From Streblospio benedicti (lineage: Eukaryota > Annelida > Polychaeta > Spionida > Spionidae), in the NCBI GenBank assembly GCA_019095985.1, contig CM032668.1:24628927-24692926 (forward strand): a DNA stretch of 64,000 nt, given 5' to 3'. The notes beneath the pieces are model-generated. The model was not told the DNA's origin. It searched no databases and was given only the letters and a program-made list of their open reading frames with translations. The position numbers and the translations under genes were made by a program. Every line of letters begins with the position of its first letter. Position 1 is the stretch's first letter. Positions 12,050-47,978 of the stretch are shown in pieces.

Positions 12050-12920
12050 CCCATTCATTTTGCTTTTCACTAGATAGCATGCTTTTATTTCCACGATGAT
12101 GATGGCCTGTTGCTATATTTGAATCTAGCCTCTTTCCATTGTGTTACCGCCATATGTGGATAGTGCACACCAACAGTCAGTGTTAGTCTCACAACCATTA
12201 GCTACATCTTTTGCCCGTAGAAAATAGCAGTGTGCAAGATATAATAGACATCAATTGGAAATTACTAATGTACAAATCATTAATTGATTTTAATAGTTAT
12301 TTATTTTATGAATGTGACATAGTATTATAACAATTTTACAAAAAGGAAAAAACATAATTCTATAATATATTTTAACCAGCCCTATTAGGGCTTATAAATC
12401 ATCATATGCAATTAATAGTTGATAATCAATAATGCTCTCATGGTACCTAAGTAATAATTAATTTTTTCTGTCACATTGAGAAAATTTAAATTATACCTAG
12501 GTACCATGAGAGCATTATTAATTATCAACTATTAATCATATATGGTGACTTATAAGCCCTGGTAGGGCTGGTTACAATATATTATAGAATTATGTTTTTT
12601 CCTTTTTGTAAATTGTTATAATACTAAGTCACATTCATAAAATAAATAACTAAATCTATTAATGATTTGTACATTAGTAATTTCCAATTTATGTCTATTA
12701 TATCTTGCACACTGCCATTTTTTACAGACAAAAACTTGCATTATATATACCATGTAAAAAGATGTAGCTATTGGATATGAGACCAACACTGACTGTTGCT
12801 GTGCACTATCCACATATGGCACTAACACATATTAATGGAAACAGGCTAGATTAAACTAAAGTAACAGGCCATCATCATTGTGAAAATAAAAGTATGCTAT
12901 CTAGTGAAAAGCTAAATAAT
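12050..12920. repeat. Long inverted repeat core of the foldback element
   Basis: Two arms of about 420 bp that are reverse complements with scattered differences; paired landmarks include ggtaccatgagagcatta and gattagtaatttccaat. The centre is near 12470. Confidence 0.85.
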
Positions 12921-13014
12921 TGATCTTATCATATTATCATATATCATATCCTTGAATACGTTAATCTGTTAGAATACATATAATTGATCATGACCATGGT
13001 GATGGCATGGGAAT

Positions 13015-13230
13015 TAGAGGAAGGAGGGGGGGGGCTCTTAGTCCGCAAAGAGGGGCCTGTTATTTGGCTAGGAGGGGAAAGAGGTCGCCTGTTAGTCAGC
13101 TAAGAGGGGAAAAGAGGGGCATGTTAGTCAGCTAGGAGGGGAAAGCGGGGCCTGTCAGTCAGCTAAGAGGGGGGAAAGGGGCCTGTTAGTCAGCTAGGAC
13201 GGGGAAAGCGCGGCCTGTTAGTCAGCTAGG
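13015..13230. repeat. 32-bp minisatellite, right arm, inner block
   Basis: About six units of the inverted unit CTGTTAGTCAGCTAGGAGG. The sequence leaves the repeat at aggcctaccaaaccgtc. Confidence 0.85.
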
Positions 13231-13858
13231 ATCAGGCCTACCAAACCGTCTGCTAAGCTTACTCAGATGTTTTCGTTACTTCTTAATGCAATTATTATTT
13301 TTTCAATTGCCACACATGTATCAAATCCTCAGATCAAAGCAACCTAGTGTTTGCATTTAACGTAACTTCGTTTCCACAGCACCAATAGATATAAGTCAAA
13401 ATGCACAAAAAAGGAACAGGAAATCCATTCCATGGAGGTTTTCACGTAGAGTAATTATTCATGTATTAGTTATGCAATAATATGCCTAACCTCTGTCATT
13501 AAAGACTGGTATAAACGTTTATATTCATCACCTATACAAGACTCTAGATTATAGAGATTAACAGTGATGCATGTTCGCGATACTCATAGGTGATTTTCAA
13601 TCTCAGTCTGCAAATAGAAATCAGAACATATAATGCATTTGTACACTGCCAAATATAAACCTCATTATTTTGAAACCTATAGCTTTAAAACGTATTTCAA
13701 TTAGTATTAGTGTTCCTAAATTACTTAAACACAATACACCGCATGACATCATTTTAAAACTGGTAATTGTAATATGTGCAATGTTACCCATGCACAGCCC
13801 CAAACTAATACACTATTCATTATCCATGTGCTCTATTCATAGAATGTGTTTGGTAGGC

Positions 13859-14114
13859 CTGGGATGGGGACAGAGGTGGCTGTTAGTCCACTAGGAGGGG
13901 AAAGAGGGCGCTGTTGGTCAGCTAGGAGGGGAAAGATGGGGCTGTTAGTCAGCTAGGAGGGGAAAGAGGGGGCTTGTTAGTCAGCTAGGAGGGGGAAAGA
14001 GGGAGCTGTTAGTCAGCTAGGAGGGGGAAAGAGGGAGCTGTTAGTCAGCTATGAGGGGAAAAGAGGGCGCTTTTTATCAACTAGGACAGGGAAAGAGGAG
14101 CTGTTAGTCAGCTA
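13859..14114. repeat. 32-bp minisatellite, right arm, outer block
   Basis: About eight further units in the same orientation as 13015-13230, separated from it by about 630 bp of unrelated sequence, probably a later insertion or an array split. Confidence 0.85.
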
Positions 14115-15507
14115 TTTTCTTTTGAATTGGCCATATAACTGTATACCTGTTTGATGTCAATCATATCTGTGCATATCGCTTCATTGGCTATTTCTTATGT
14201 AAGAATTTCGTACAACTTTGGCTCTGTTGAACTGACTATACACATGTCCACTGATTTTAGTTTCTGCTGAATCAATTCTTTTTAATCTAGATGCATAATC
14301 AGCGTGTGCTACTAACATTGTTCAACCTTCTATGAAGATTGCTCATTTCCAACATTTTGTGGTAGATCATCTCCAATTGTGTGACACATGCTTTCTTTTC
14401 AATCTTTGCTATAAGTACGATCACGTGTAGCAAACCACAGGGGAATCTGTTGAAGACTATTGAGATGTAACTCCCAGTTGCCCTTTCAATGTTCTCAAAT
14501 AAAGTCTCTAAGAAGAGCTACTATGCTGACAAAACTAGATGAGCAAACGTTTGAGGAACGTATGAATTTTCCACGGCTGGGGGCGCGCAAGGGACGTGCC
14601 TGCCTGTTCTCCACCAAAAATGTTAATTGATGTGAAAAGAATTACCATAACAGTATTGTAATGTCCATGATTTGAGTGTTAAGCTCCCGTATATTCCTTG
14701 CAGTGTTGCAAATAATAGAGAAGTTAGATACCGTTCTACACCAATATACTGCTCTGCCACCATTTTGTGCACGTATTTGGTTTGCCTATCATGTCATGGT
14801 GCACTTCACATTAAATATTGCGCACATGTCTCAATGTCTCCGACAGATGAGCTAAAAAGATCTGTACAAAAGCGCGCGCTGGTAGGATGTCTGACAGTTG
14901 ACACTTTCATAAAAGTCGCACTACTTGCGTTATGAACAGTGGACGAATGGCATCATTTCAAGATCAACCAAAAAGGAAATGATATTTTTCAAAATAAAGG
15001 AATAACATTGTTACAATAAGTTACCAATCAAGAATTCAAATATCGGAACTAATATAAACCGATTTTGAAGTCAGGCACGAAAGGATATTTCTCAGATGAC
15101 ACGCATTGCTTGATAATCGATGTTGTTTGTGTGTATTGTCGCCCACCATGACTCGATGTTGAAATATGACAGCTGATACATATGATGAACAACTTACAGC
15201 TACATAGTAACTTGCTACTAAATCAAATGTAGAATGATCAGACTGATTACAAAAGCGATCAAATTATTACAACTATTAATTCCGCTTTTCAAGCTAAGAA
15301 AAAGCAAATTGTAGCAGCATTTCTTTCTCGGTGCATGACTTCTATATATGCACTGAGAAATGGACTTTCAGCTTTTCAAGAGACATCACCCTTCAGAATG
15401 CAAGATCTGAGTTGTGCTGTGCACGTAAATGTTGAAGACAATAAAAAGCAATGTATAGTACTGATTTAAACAAAGTGAAGGTTGTAACTGTCATGGTCTT
15501 TCGAAAT
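14115..15507. other. Non-coding stretch, nothing recognised
   Basis: AT-rich DNA between the foldback element and the dispersed repeat. No exon, RNA gene or bounded repeat seen. Confidence 0.45.
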
Positions 15508-16037
<530 letters not shown>

Positions 16038-16233
16038 TATTACGTACTACAAAGTCTCTGTCATGCATATCAGGATATGTTTGTACACGAAGATATTCAG
16101 TTGCAGCACCTTGTAAATGTTTGCTAAGAGAACGTTGTGTTAACGGCCCAGTGGTGGGTGCATGGTGCGCCGCTCACACAATCGTCTGTTTCAGAACAAC
16201 AAAGGAGAACGCCGCGGTAATCTGCCGGAATCA

Positions 16234-16239
16234 TTTATT
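16234..16239 (-). other. Candidate VMAT poly(A) signal
   Basis: AATAAA on the minus strand, about 235 nt past the VMAT stop codon (16473-16475), which would give a short 3' UTR. No nearer canonical signal was seen. Confidence 0.5.
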
Positions 16240-16472
16240 TTGTGGTGCACATTCTCTAACATTAATACATAGTATACAGGTCGTTATAAAACAACTACCT
16301 AACAACTGCCACCATTCAAAGACACGTTTACAGGTAACGCAGCACTATATTTAGTATTGACCATGATCTCTGACTACAGGACCAACAGACAACAGTTCAA
16401 CAACAAATACTCCAGTATGCACAACGCCGCCGCCGCCGCACGTAAGACACAAGGTAACCAGCGCGGCGGCGA

Positions 16473-38472
<22,000 letters not shown>

Positions 38473-41400
38473 CTGAAACACGGCAGCGGCAGGCGCGGCT
38501 AAGTACGTTACGAGGAGATGTAAATGTAATTTGGGCGCGCGCACACTGATGGGGAGTGGCAGCGCCAATAAATCGCGGGGCCGCTCTCACCACAGATTGC
38601 GGCTGCTAAGTGCACTATCAATACGTGCGCGCGGCGGCGGCGGCGGCGGCGGTGCTTTGTGCGGCCGCCGATCACACGACAGAGATATGAGCGGCGGCGA
38701 GCTGTCGGAATGCAGCCTATTGAATATTGTAATTTGCTATTGACATTTGACGTGGTGAACCAAAGGGAGAGTGAGTAATGCCACAGGGCGCGTGGTGATT
38801 TTTAGCCTTGATTTGAAAAGTTATCCGTTCGGCACACGTATAAAATGTCTGGATTTTTACTGAGAATTGGTTTTTAATAAAGCTATTTTTCGCACCTCTT
38901 TTTTGACTGCGTGTCGTCGTCTCTGCGTGTTGCATTTCTTTAAAAATTGAAATGGTGTAAACGTGTTATGCAATACTTTTTGCAATCCCTCCATTGAGGT
39001 TATTTATCAAGAAAGCTATATCCAACTACTAAGCACGTTGATTTTATATTTGATCTAAATAAGTGACACAAGATTCATTATATTACAATTGCATCATAGG
39101 GAAATGCGCAAACATCGCCATGTTATGTTTTCTTTCATGTATGCAAGCAAAGATATACGGGCGTGCAACAGAAGCAATATGTATAACTGCAGAGCGTTAT
39201 AGCTAGCAATCGTCAGTCAAACAATAACTCATGCAATCCATTCATTCAAATATATGAGTGTTTCAAAAATGTTATCAGGCACACGCACTTATGCACGCAC
39301 GTAAAGCACGCACACGACTTGGAGACGTTTTGGGCGGCGGGGTGGAGTGGGAAGGCCAGGAATATAAACCATGGTGTTTGCTTAGCTTGAAACGTGTTTC
39401 TTCATTCCCCGAATCATGACCCCGCGTTTAGTGCGGCGGTTGCTGTGCATACACTTCAATGAGAGTGCTCTGTACACACTAATAGGGTAGCAATTTTGAG
39501 TAATATTACTTCTCGGTGTAATACAATTACTCGTGGCAACTATCTAGTATGGTAGCCATTAACCCAGGTATTATCATTGATATCCATGGACTGTACAGGA
39601 TATCTTTTAAACTGCACATGTGCATAGTTCAGTACCTATACCCGTGGTCTGTTTTCAATTGTTAGAAAGAATTTATTAATGGTTTGGGTTTGAATCAATT
39701 AGATACCAAACTGACAAATTCCAATTAGGAAACAAATTTGATGGCTAAAAGACTGATGACAAATACTTGAATCGTGAAATAACAATGAAAACCGACTTCA
39801 ACTCATATTTATTTTAATACTACCCGTACATAAAATTAGCAATTGCCTCCTTTTAATCACATATAGTCAACGCTAAAAGAATCGACTCAATAGTTTGATA
39901 TTTGGCCTGCGGTGAACTCTCAAACTTGAGTTTGGACAAAGTTATTTACTTATGCTGACCCATGCCCTTTAATAAGAACCCCCCCCCCCCGGGGGGGGTG
40001 TACTTCAGTCGTGAATGGGTAGGGGGTCCCACTTACGGTCCAAAATCATACTCCTATTGAAACCACCTGATGAAAACAATAGAGTATTATCCCAAGGCGT
40101 ATTATTCTATGTGATACTGTAATGAAACAACAAGATTTACTACAACGTTAACATTTTAACACAACGTAAGTGCTTTGAAACTATAGTGCAAAATCTCTAA
40201 AAGAAATAATATCTATTTTCAAGTATCTGGAATTTTGAAATCATGACCCTTAGTGAAACTGAGTGTTGGAAAAAGTGACCCCTAAAAAGGTGACCCCTAA
40301 TGAAATTGAGGTGTTGGAAAAGGTGACCCCTATCATAGCACATGCCGTACAGGGCGACTATGGAAGTACACTCCCCACCCCACCCCACCCGAGACTGTTC
40401 CTTATGACCTGTCTGCATGTTATAAACCGTGACATAATTATTTTCAAAAAATGTATTTCCCTGAAGAGAACACTCACGTATCGAAACATTCCTAAGTGTT
40501 TCAATAATCAACAAAATTAAATGAAATTATTCTTCAGCGTCAATTTTGAATTTTCAAATTAAGTCTCCAACCACAGAAAAAGACGTAATAGCCGACAAGG
40601 AAATATGATATAATGTTGGTTGTGTGCCTTTTGACTTATACATTAGGAGTAGAAGTGGTATAGCCGTAATACGCCGGCTCACACTGTCACTGGTTTTTTC
40701 CGGTTATTTCCAAACAATATTGGTCTAAAAATGGCATATGTGACAACGGCAGGGCTCCCCTACCCATATGAAATGCTTACTAATAATTTATAGTGTTTGA
40801 TACTGTGAAAATGTGATAGCATGTCTAAATTGCATCATAAAATAAAATCAACTGTTTGTCGCCAATTTATCATACGGTTATAACGGTGCAATTTTGTTTC
40901 AAGTCGGTGTATCATCTATTTTTAAAACGCAAAAAAGTTCACACACACACCTGATATAAAAGTCAGCAAATATCAATTGACATATTATGGATATCAAAGT
41001 CATAAGTGACACTGATTGATATTAATAGTTCACCATTGAAAGTACCATGATACTGTGACTTGCGGTGCGTGTGTTTGTGCTGGGAGCGGCAGGGACACGA
41101 GGCGATCATTTGTAATCACATTTCGGCGGCCCCCACTTAAGTGGCGCTCATTACGATGCATGAGGCTGTGAGCAATGTGAGCCGAGCGCCCATCAGCCTA
41201 TTTGTACGGGATTAATGTGTGATCTCCACGTCAGGAACACGGCTCACTCGCCCAGACCACCAATTTGTATGGGAGGGTTTGAAAGCGAGCAGCTGTCTGG
41301 TGCAAGCCGCTTCTTTACAAATCACGGAGCACACATAGGGCTATAGCCGCGATGGGAGACCGGCATGCTACCACCTCATAGTGCACACTTGGAAAAAATA

Positions 41401-41690
41401 ATACCATAGCTATAATGGTCCTGTTATCATGACTTTTTGCTAAGTAACTGAAATAGCATTGGATTTCAGATTAGCATATATGAAGGCATTTGTTTGCTAT
41501 CTGTTTTCTTTACTTTTTCCTGTTTTTATTTTTGTTTCTGTTTGTTTGTTTGTTTATTTGTTTGTTTGTTTGCTGACTAGGGGTGCCTTACATAGAGCGG
41601 TGCGTGCACTTTTTGCACGAGTTCAGCTCTTTTCTGGCTTCATATCTTGAGTTATATCGACATATTGGTAGATGTTCATGTGAAGTCCTA
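38473..41690. other. Upstream flank of VMAT, no exon recognised
   Basis: A (GGC)n run at 38631-38652 lies in a CpG-rich patch about 160 bp above the first coding exon and may be near a promoter or 5' UTR. An element with C/G-run ends (about 39970-40405, with repeated gtgacccct) and a (GTTT)n tract at 41541-41570 follow. No open frame of note. Confidence 0.45.
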
Positions 41691-41940
41691 AACTCTACCA
41701 GCATCGCCATCACATTCTGCCAAAAACTTTAACAGCGTGTAGTCGGCTTGTTGTCGTCCGTGCCCCCCGCCCCGGCGAGGCCCAGTCTGGCGGTGACCGC
41801 CGCCGCCGCAGATGCCACTTGTCGGTAATTGCCGCGTGAAATGTCGTCTGTACAAACTGCGGCGGCCCATTTACAAGATTACCCTCGTCCCCTGCCATTT
41901 GCCGCCGCCATCTTCACGCCGCCGCCGCCGCCGCCCCCGC

Positions 41941-41948
41941 TGACGTCA
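41941..41948. promoter_or_regulatory. Perfect CRE-like site (TGACGTCA)
   Basis: Palindromic CREB/ATF site directly beside a GCC run, 3.5 kb upstream of the VMAT start codon. Monoamine genes are often CREB-regulated; linkage to VMAT is only inference. Confidence 0.25.
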
Positions 41949-42989
41949 TCGATGGCGTCATCGTCGCCACCAGCTCCCGGCCCCCGCACGGGGATGTCGT
42001 CCTGTTTCATGCTGGCCGCTTGGGGTGTGGGGGAGGGGCAACCCTTGGTGGCATTTGGGGCGCGAAAGAAAGAAATGAAGGCACTTAAGTCATATCCGTC
42101 GCCAACGCCCTATAATCATTCATATTTAACGATGGGCAGGGTGTAAAGCGTACGCCTTCCTCGGGATATTAATCTTGAACCACACAAAACACAAACCACC
42201 AGACGTTGGGTGCGGCGGCGGCGGTGGCGGCGGCGGCGGCGGCGGCGGTGCTGCACGTGAGACATGACGGGCCGTGTTATAACATTGTGAGTGAAAATTC
42301 TAAATAGCCACATAACCATTCGAATGGTTGACACAAGTCAATCTAATCGCCATATTTGCAAAGGTATATGCTGTCAAGAAATTACAGTCCGCTTTTAGCC
42401 CTTGTCTATTAGAAACCCATGCCTCCGCTATACAGAAAGTGGTCGATTGTTGAACGCGCCAATACACTGTACTGGTATGCAAAAGCAATCGGCCATTCGC
42501 ATTGCAGTAATCAGCCTGTCACCGTAGTTTTGAGCACATAATGTTTCCATGCATACAGATCACGTGGCCGCCGCCGCCGCCGCCGCCGCCGCCGCCCGGC
42601 TGACACACATGCAGCACAGAGACGATTATCCCGGCTTTCCTTCTGTTCACTCTCAGTTTGTGATGCACCTAAAGACGGCACAGATCGACTGGTGTGGAGG
42701 ACATACGCACGGAATATGCATCACTGGCTTGGAATGTGTGAAGTCGGGACTGTGTTGCATATAAAAGCGCCGGCACCCTGCTACCTCGGGTAACCATCCG
42801 CATACCAGATAAGGCATCAATCCATTAATTGTAACGGACCTATTTCACCCACTGCCCTCACCCAACATATGAATAGCCAGCCCAGGCTAAAACCCGCCAG
42901 CCTTGTATATATCAGGCTGCATTGTTAGTGTTATTTTTTAATAGGGCTGTTCCGACAACGTGTGCTGCGAATGAGCCCGAAATAGATAG

Positions 42990-43176
42990 GGGACCATTCA
43001 GAATTTATCAAAAGGTGGGGTAGGAGGATTTCTGGGCGGGCCATGAACTTTTGTCACAATGTTTGGAGGGGGCTATCATTTTTTCACACACTTTTGAGGG
43101 GGGGGGGCTATCAATTTTTCACAGCATTTTTGGAAAATCCTCCTACCCCACCCTGCCATAAATACTGAATGGTCCC
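42990..43176. mobile_element. MITE with GGGACCATTCAG termini, short copy
   Basis: 187 bp, relative of 2801-3196 with an internal deletion; GGGACC / GGTCCC ends flanked by TAG on both sides. Confidence 0.8.
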
Positions 43177-46100
43177 TAGTGTCAAACTGGTGGCCGCGAC
43201 GCGCACTCTCGCCGCTATATTCCCGGGTAGCTGTAAGATGATCGCGATTCGCGTCACAAAGTTAATTAACATGAGCCGTGCATTATACGTGCGGCTCGGA
43301 TCGATGGCGGGAGCAGGAAGTACCCCCGGCAGGAAGGCAAAGCCGCGGCCGCCACCGCCGCCGCCTCACAATGTCGAGCCGTCGATAGGCGTTCATTGTA
43401 AAGCTCTTAATCCATAACTTGTTTACACTATCACGAAGTAGCTGATTGGTTTCCAGCCGGCCATGTCGTGTGCTGCCAATATAATAGTTAAGCATAAAGC
43501 TGTAGCGGTGGAGTGAAGTGATATAAAGAATTGCATGGGTTAAATCTTAGAGAAAATCCTATATTCTGTTATTGGAGGTTGCAATTTTGACCATGGCCAA
43601 TTGCGTTTCTTGTTTTGTGAAAAACAAACAAACAAATGAACAGTCAATCAATCAATCGATCAATCAATCAATCAATCAATCAATCAACCAATCCAATGGT
43701 GCACGACTCATAAAATCAGGAGCCGTGATAATTACTCCGTCACCCCCATGTCCTCTATTCGTAATCAAGTCAAGGTAGGATTAAAACTCGGGACATACCT
43801 TGTTTAGACCTTATCATTTCACTGTTTCTAGTCTTGCTAGTAGGAAGCAAGACGTGTACTTATCTTGACAAAACGTCGCCATGGCTGCAGGAATTTGGAC
43901 AAGATGAAAAATGTTCTAGGTTTTTGTTGTTGTTTTTTCGTGACGGTTTCGAGCAAGACCAAAAAATCAATTCTTTTCTCAAGACGACACGTCCGTGTCG
44001 GAACCATGTCCGCAACATGTCTCGGATAAGTTTTCACCTTGGCCATATTGAGACATTGTTTCCCTTCCATTCTTGCTCAAGACTGGATCACAACTAGGTC
44101 TCACCAAGGACCTTTGTCACGGCATGGGCCAGTCATGGTCCAGAAATGATTTTGTGAATTGCAAGAATTTGTCAACTTAAAGATCGTGGTTAGCCAAAAA
44201 AAATTTTGTCAGCAATCAGTATAATCATTAGTATAATAAAAATGATAGTAATAGTGATAAAAGCACGGTATTTACAAGATCCATAAAAAAGATACTTTAG
44301 CCAGTATTAAAAATGTCAAATGCCACGTCAATACGTGTTGATACGTTGCACTGATTCGCCTACGATCGCTTCTGAGTAAAGCGGGTTCTATGATCTAGAA
44401 TCTAAGGGAACAGTCTAATTTGCCTGGTTTATTCGCAAAGGTTCGAGGAAATACCAAAAACCTCTGTGGATCCTTTATGGATGTGCGCATGCACAGGTCA
44501 CATAACATTACGTAATAGAATGATTTACGCCAAATGTTCTATGGTAGTTTAATAGTTTTGATATATCTAGTAGAAACATCTAGCGATACTAGAGTGTGGA
44601 ACTTAGAGCTGTACTCGATTTTAGACACTTATATATAAAGTATGAAGGTATTTATCGCGAACGTCGCAGTTTCCCAGTCGAGGGTGCAGACAGTCTTTCC
44701 CACCTATTATATAACATGATATGACAAACAGTTTAAGACACCCCACCCCCACTCCCTACACACATATTAGGACATTTCCATAGCTTTCTAAATGCGCAAT
44801 ACATAATAACACGGGAAGTGTGGTGATAGGTTTGACATTTTGCAATCTCGGTCCTAGAACGATACTGCTGCTGGTGACACATTCCGGATATTCTATTCAT
44901 ATTCCATGCAAAGAAATTGATTCTGTGTGGATTATCGAACGTATAAATTTTATTTGATCACAACTGGGTTCTATTCATTTCAATATAATTATTGTTGTGC
45001 CCCACAAATTAGACCACATCCATGCGACTAAAAGTTAGGAGATTCTGCATTCTCCCTGATTGTAATTAAGCTTGAGCTGAGATAAAAGTAACCACTGGCG
45101 TTGTACACAAAATAGAACATATACACACTAAGACATTTTAGTTTGAATCGTATCTTTGACGAAAAGTTCATATATACATGTTGCAAAACCACTCACCCAA
45201 GCCCACACTGTTCACAACGTACAACATCGAGAAAAACTACTCCTTGAAACTTACACTTTTTCATGAGAGAACAAATCCTGTAAGTTTCATTCGATTCGTT
45301 CTTATTACTTATCACAGTAGGGCGAAAATGTGTCTCCTGTACATAATTTGATTATCATATCCACGGCTCTGTCCCCATCCACATGTGCTCCTCTTTCGCG
45401 CTCCGTCACTCCAACCTGCTGTCGCCGCCGCCGCTCGTGTCGCCGCCCGCCGCCGCCGCCGCCGCCTCACTACGGCAGGCTGCCGCTGTCAGCTCGGGGA
45501 CACATCGCAAGCTGGTTAAATATTTCAAATTATAGTGAGCAGAGGTATGGTAGGCAGCCCGGGGTGAATTGTAGCATTCAGTCCAATTATTAAATTAGTC
45601 AGGTCAATTAAGAATTTTATTTACCCCGGGTATAGAGATATAGGTACGTCCCGCGCTTGCAACCTCGTTCCCGCAGATATTAGGTTCGAGCATTGTTGCA
45701 ACATCTTAGGGTCCAACACCCCTGAATCCTGCGGCTTTGAGGCCCTTGAATCTAATCTCACGCTTCGGCTAGGTTGGGGGACATACTTGCACACGTGCAG
45801 GTCTCTTTTATCCTCGTTGTAGTGGCCTGCGCCTGTACTCGACGGCCTATGAGGCTTGATGCACCAGCGTCAGTGAGAAGTCCCGTAGCCGTAGAGGCGG
45901 TCAGCCTGTTCTGGGTGGAGGCCTGGCAGACGTACAACAATGTAGTCAATACCACAACAAGGAGGTTGGTAAGTGCCTGCTCTCAAATGAAATCTCAAAT
46001 ATCTTACAGATTTGTTCTGTGACGAGGATTGATTGACGTGTGGCGACGCACACGATCAGAGACATGTTAGGGGATTTCAACACAACATATAATGATACGG

Positions 46101-46444
46101 GAAATGTGGTTGATAGGTTTGATAATATCCGACGACGACGACGATGATCAACTTCCCTCAGGGGTTTGCCGGTGCTCAAGTTCGCAAAGGGTGTGATGCT
46201 CTTTCACCTCCACGACGACGTAAGTCAATGAGTTTGGACAGGACGAGTTCTGACATTGACTCGGACCGACTGGATGGTCCTTGTGCACACTGCCGTCGTG
46301 TATATTTAAAGGCACTGTGTCTGCACAGTGCATTTGAAGTGCACCAAACGTGTTGTGTAAAAATGTTTGGATGTTCAATCTTTACAACAGGAGGCTCCGT
46401 TTCTCATCTGCTTATGGACAGAAATCGTGGTGTGCAAGCCATAA
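43177..46444. other. Non-coding stretch, no gene recognised
   Basis: Contains the (CAAT)n tract below and a repeated phrase (acgggaartgtggtKgatagg) near 44810 and 46098. Open frames at 43834-44097 and 45758-45955 have no recognisable domain. Confidence 0.45.
43643..43694. repeat. (CAAT)n microsatellite
   Basis: About 13 CAAT units with a few substitutions. Confidence 0.9.
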
Positions 46445-47978
46445 TGTAACTCAATGTGAAAGAAAAATTAAATTATTACCTAGCTACCATGAGAGCATTA
46501 TCAATTATCAGCTATTAATTATCTATGGTGACTTTTAAGTGCTGACAGGGCTGGGGTACAATATATTATAGAATTATGTTTTGCACCTTTTGTATATATT
46601 TATAATACTATGTCAAATTCACAAAATAAATAACTAAATCAATTAATGATTTGTACATTAGTAATTTCCAATTGATTTCTATTATAACTTGCACACTGCT
46701 GTTTTATACAGACAAAAACCTGCATTGTATATACCATGTAAAATATATATGTAATGGATGTGAGACTTACACTATAACTGTTGCTGTGTACTATCTACAT
46801 ATGGCAGTAATGCCCCTTAAAGAAAACAGAATTAAAAATAGATGTTTGAAAAATGATGGATAAATCAAAAAAACATTAAAGACCATCATTCAACTAAGGT
46901 AAGAGTAAGCCATCTAGTGAAAAGCTTAATGAATGTACCAATGATGATTGAAAAAAATAGGATAGATTTACAATAGAAGGATGGGGGATATGGGGATCTT
47001 AGTCATCTAGGACGGTGTTAGTCTGGATGGGAAGCAGATGGCTGTTAGTCAGCTAAGATGGCAAAGTGGGGGCTGTTAGTCAGGAAAGGGCCTGTTCGTC
47101 ATGGAAAGCGTCGCTAGCTGACATTAGTCATCTAGGATGGAGTAAGTGGTGACTGTTATTCAGCTAGATCGGTTAAAGTGGGGGCTGTTAGTCAGCTAAG
47201 ACGGGGAAAGAGGGGCCTGGTATTCAGCTAGGATGGGAAAGTGGGGCCTGTTAGTCAGCTAGGAGTGGGAAAGAGGGGACTGTTAGTCAGCTAGGAGGTG
47301 GAAAGTGGGGGATGTTAGTCAGCGAGGACGGAGAAAGAGGGGGCTGTTAGTCAGCTAAGATGGGGAAAATGGGGGCTGCTGGTCAGCTAGGAGGGGGAAA
47401 GAGGGGGCTGTTAGTCAGCAAGGATGGGTAAAGAGGGAGCTGTTAGTCAGCTAGGAGGTTGAAAGTGGGGGATGTTAGTCAAACAGAGGGGGGGCTGTTA
47501 GTCAGCAAGATGGGGAAAATGGGGGCTGGGGGCAGCTAGGTCAGCAGGGGGAAAGAGGGGGGTGTTAGTCAGCAAGGATGGGTAAAGAGGGAGCTGTAAG
47601 TCAGCTAGGATGGGTAAAATGGGGTCTGTTAGTCAGCTAGGGGGTGGGGATAGAGGGGGGGGGCTGATAGTCAGGGGGGGGCTGTTAGTCAGCTAGGAGG
47701 GGGAAAGAGGGGGCTGTTAGTCAGCTAGGAGGGGGAAAGAGGGGGCTGTTAGTCAGCTAGGAGGGGGAAAGAGGGGGCTGTTAGTCAGCTAGGAGGGGGA
47801 AAGAGGGGCTGTTAGTCAGCTAGGAGGGGAAAATGGGGCCTGTTAGTCAGCTAGGAGGGGGAAAGTGGGGGCTGTTAGTCAGCTAGGAGGGGGAAAGTGG
47901 GGGCTGTTAGTCAGCTAGGAGGGGGAAAGTGGGGGCTGTTAGTCAGCTAGGACGGGGAAAGTGGGGGCTGTTAGTCAG
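46445..47978. mobile_element. Right half of a foldback element
   Basis: 46445-46930 aligns with 12480-12920 (same landmarks ctaccatgagagcatta, gatttgtacattagtaattt, ctagtgaaaagct). 46978-47978 is about 31 units of the 32-bp repeat CTGTTAGTCAGCTAGGAGG, nearly identical at 47690-47960. The left half is absent. Confidence 0.75.
46978..47978. repeat. 32-bp minisatellite, second array
   Basis: G-rich strand is plus here. Units become more uniform toward 47978, where several adjacent units are identical, pointing to recent array turnover. Confidence 0.92.

Larger units (their letters stand above)
10940..14114. mobile_element. Foldback element with minisatellite arms
   Basis: Three nested parts, mirror-arranged. 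Outer left (10940-11900) is about 30 units of a 32-bp C-rich repeat containing CTAGCTGACTAACAG. Outer right is the same unit inverted (CTGTTAGTCAGCTAG) in two blocks, 13015-13230 and 13859-14114, about 630 bp apart. Inside are two long inverted arms, about 12050-12460 and 12480-12920, meeting almost without a loop at about 12470. Their outer ends are gcttttcactagatagcatg and its complement. No transposase was seen. A right half of the same element lies at 46445-47978. The structure matches foldback elements such as Drosophila FB or sea urchin TU, by architecture only. Confidence 0.75.
41918..45467. repeat. Scattered GCC/GGC trinucleotide runs
   Basis: Runs at 41918-41936, 42212-42248, 42567-42597, 43347-43366 and 45421-45467, in both orientations, within CpG-rich islets. 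They could mark CpG islands or 5' regulatory DNA of VMAT, but no transcript evidence is visible. Confidence 0.7.

Noticed and set aside
10940-14114. Regular 32-bp repeats resembling a CRISPR array
   Set aside because: No unique spacers: the units are head-to-tail and degenerate, and the host is an animal.
41688-41898. Minus-strand open frame near the GCC runs
   Set aside because: Low-complexity GC-rich translation, no domain, no splice context.
43834-44097. 87-codon open frame on plus with an antisense frame of similar length
   Set aside because: No recognisable motif and no splice sites; length within chance.
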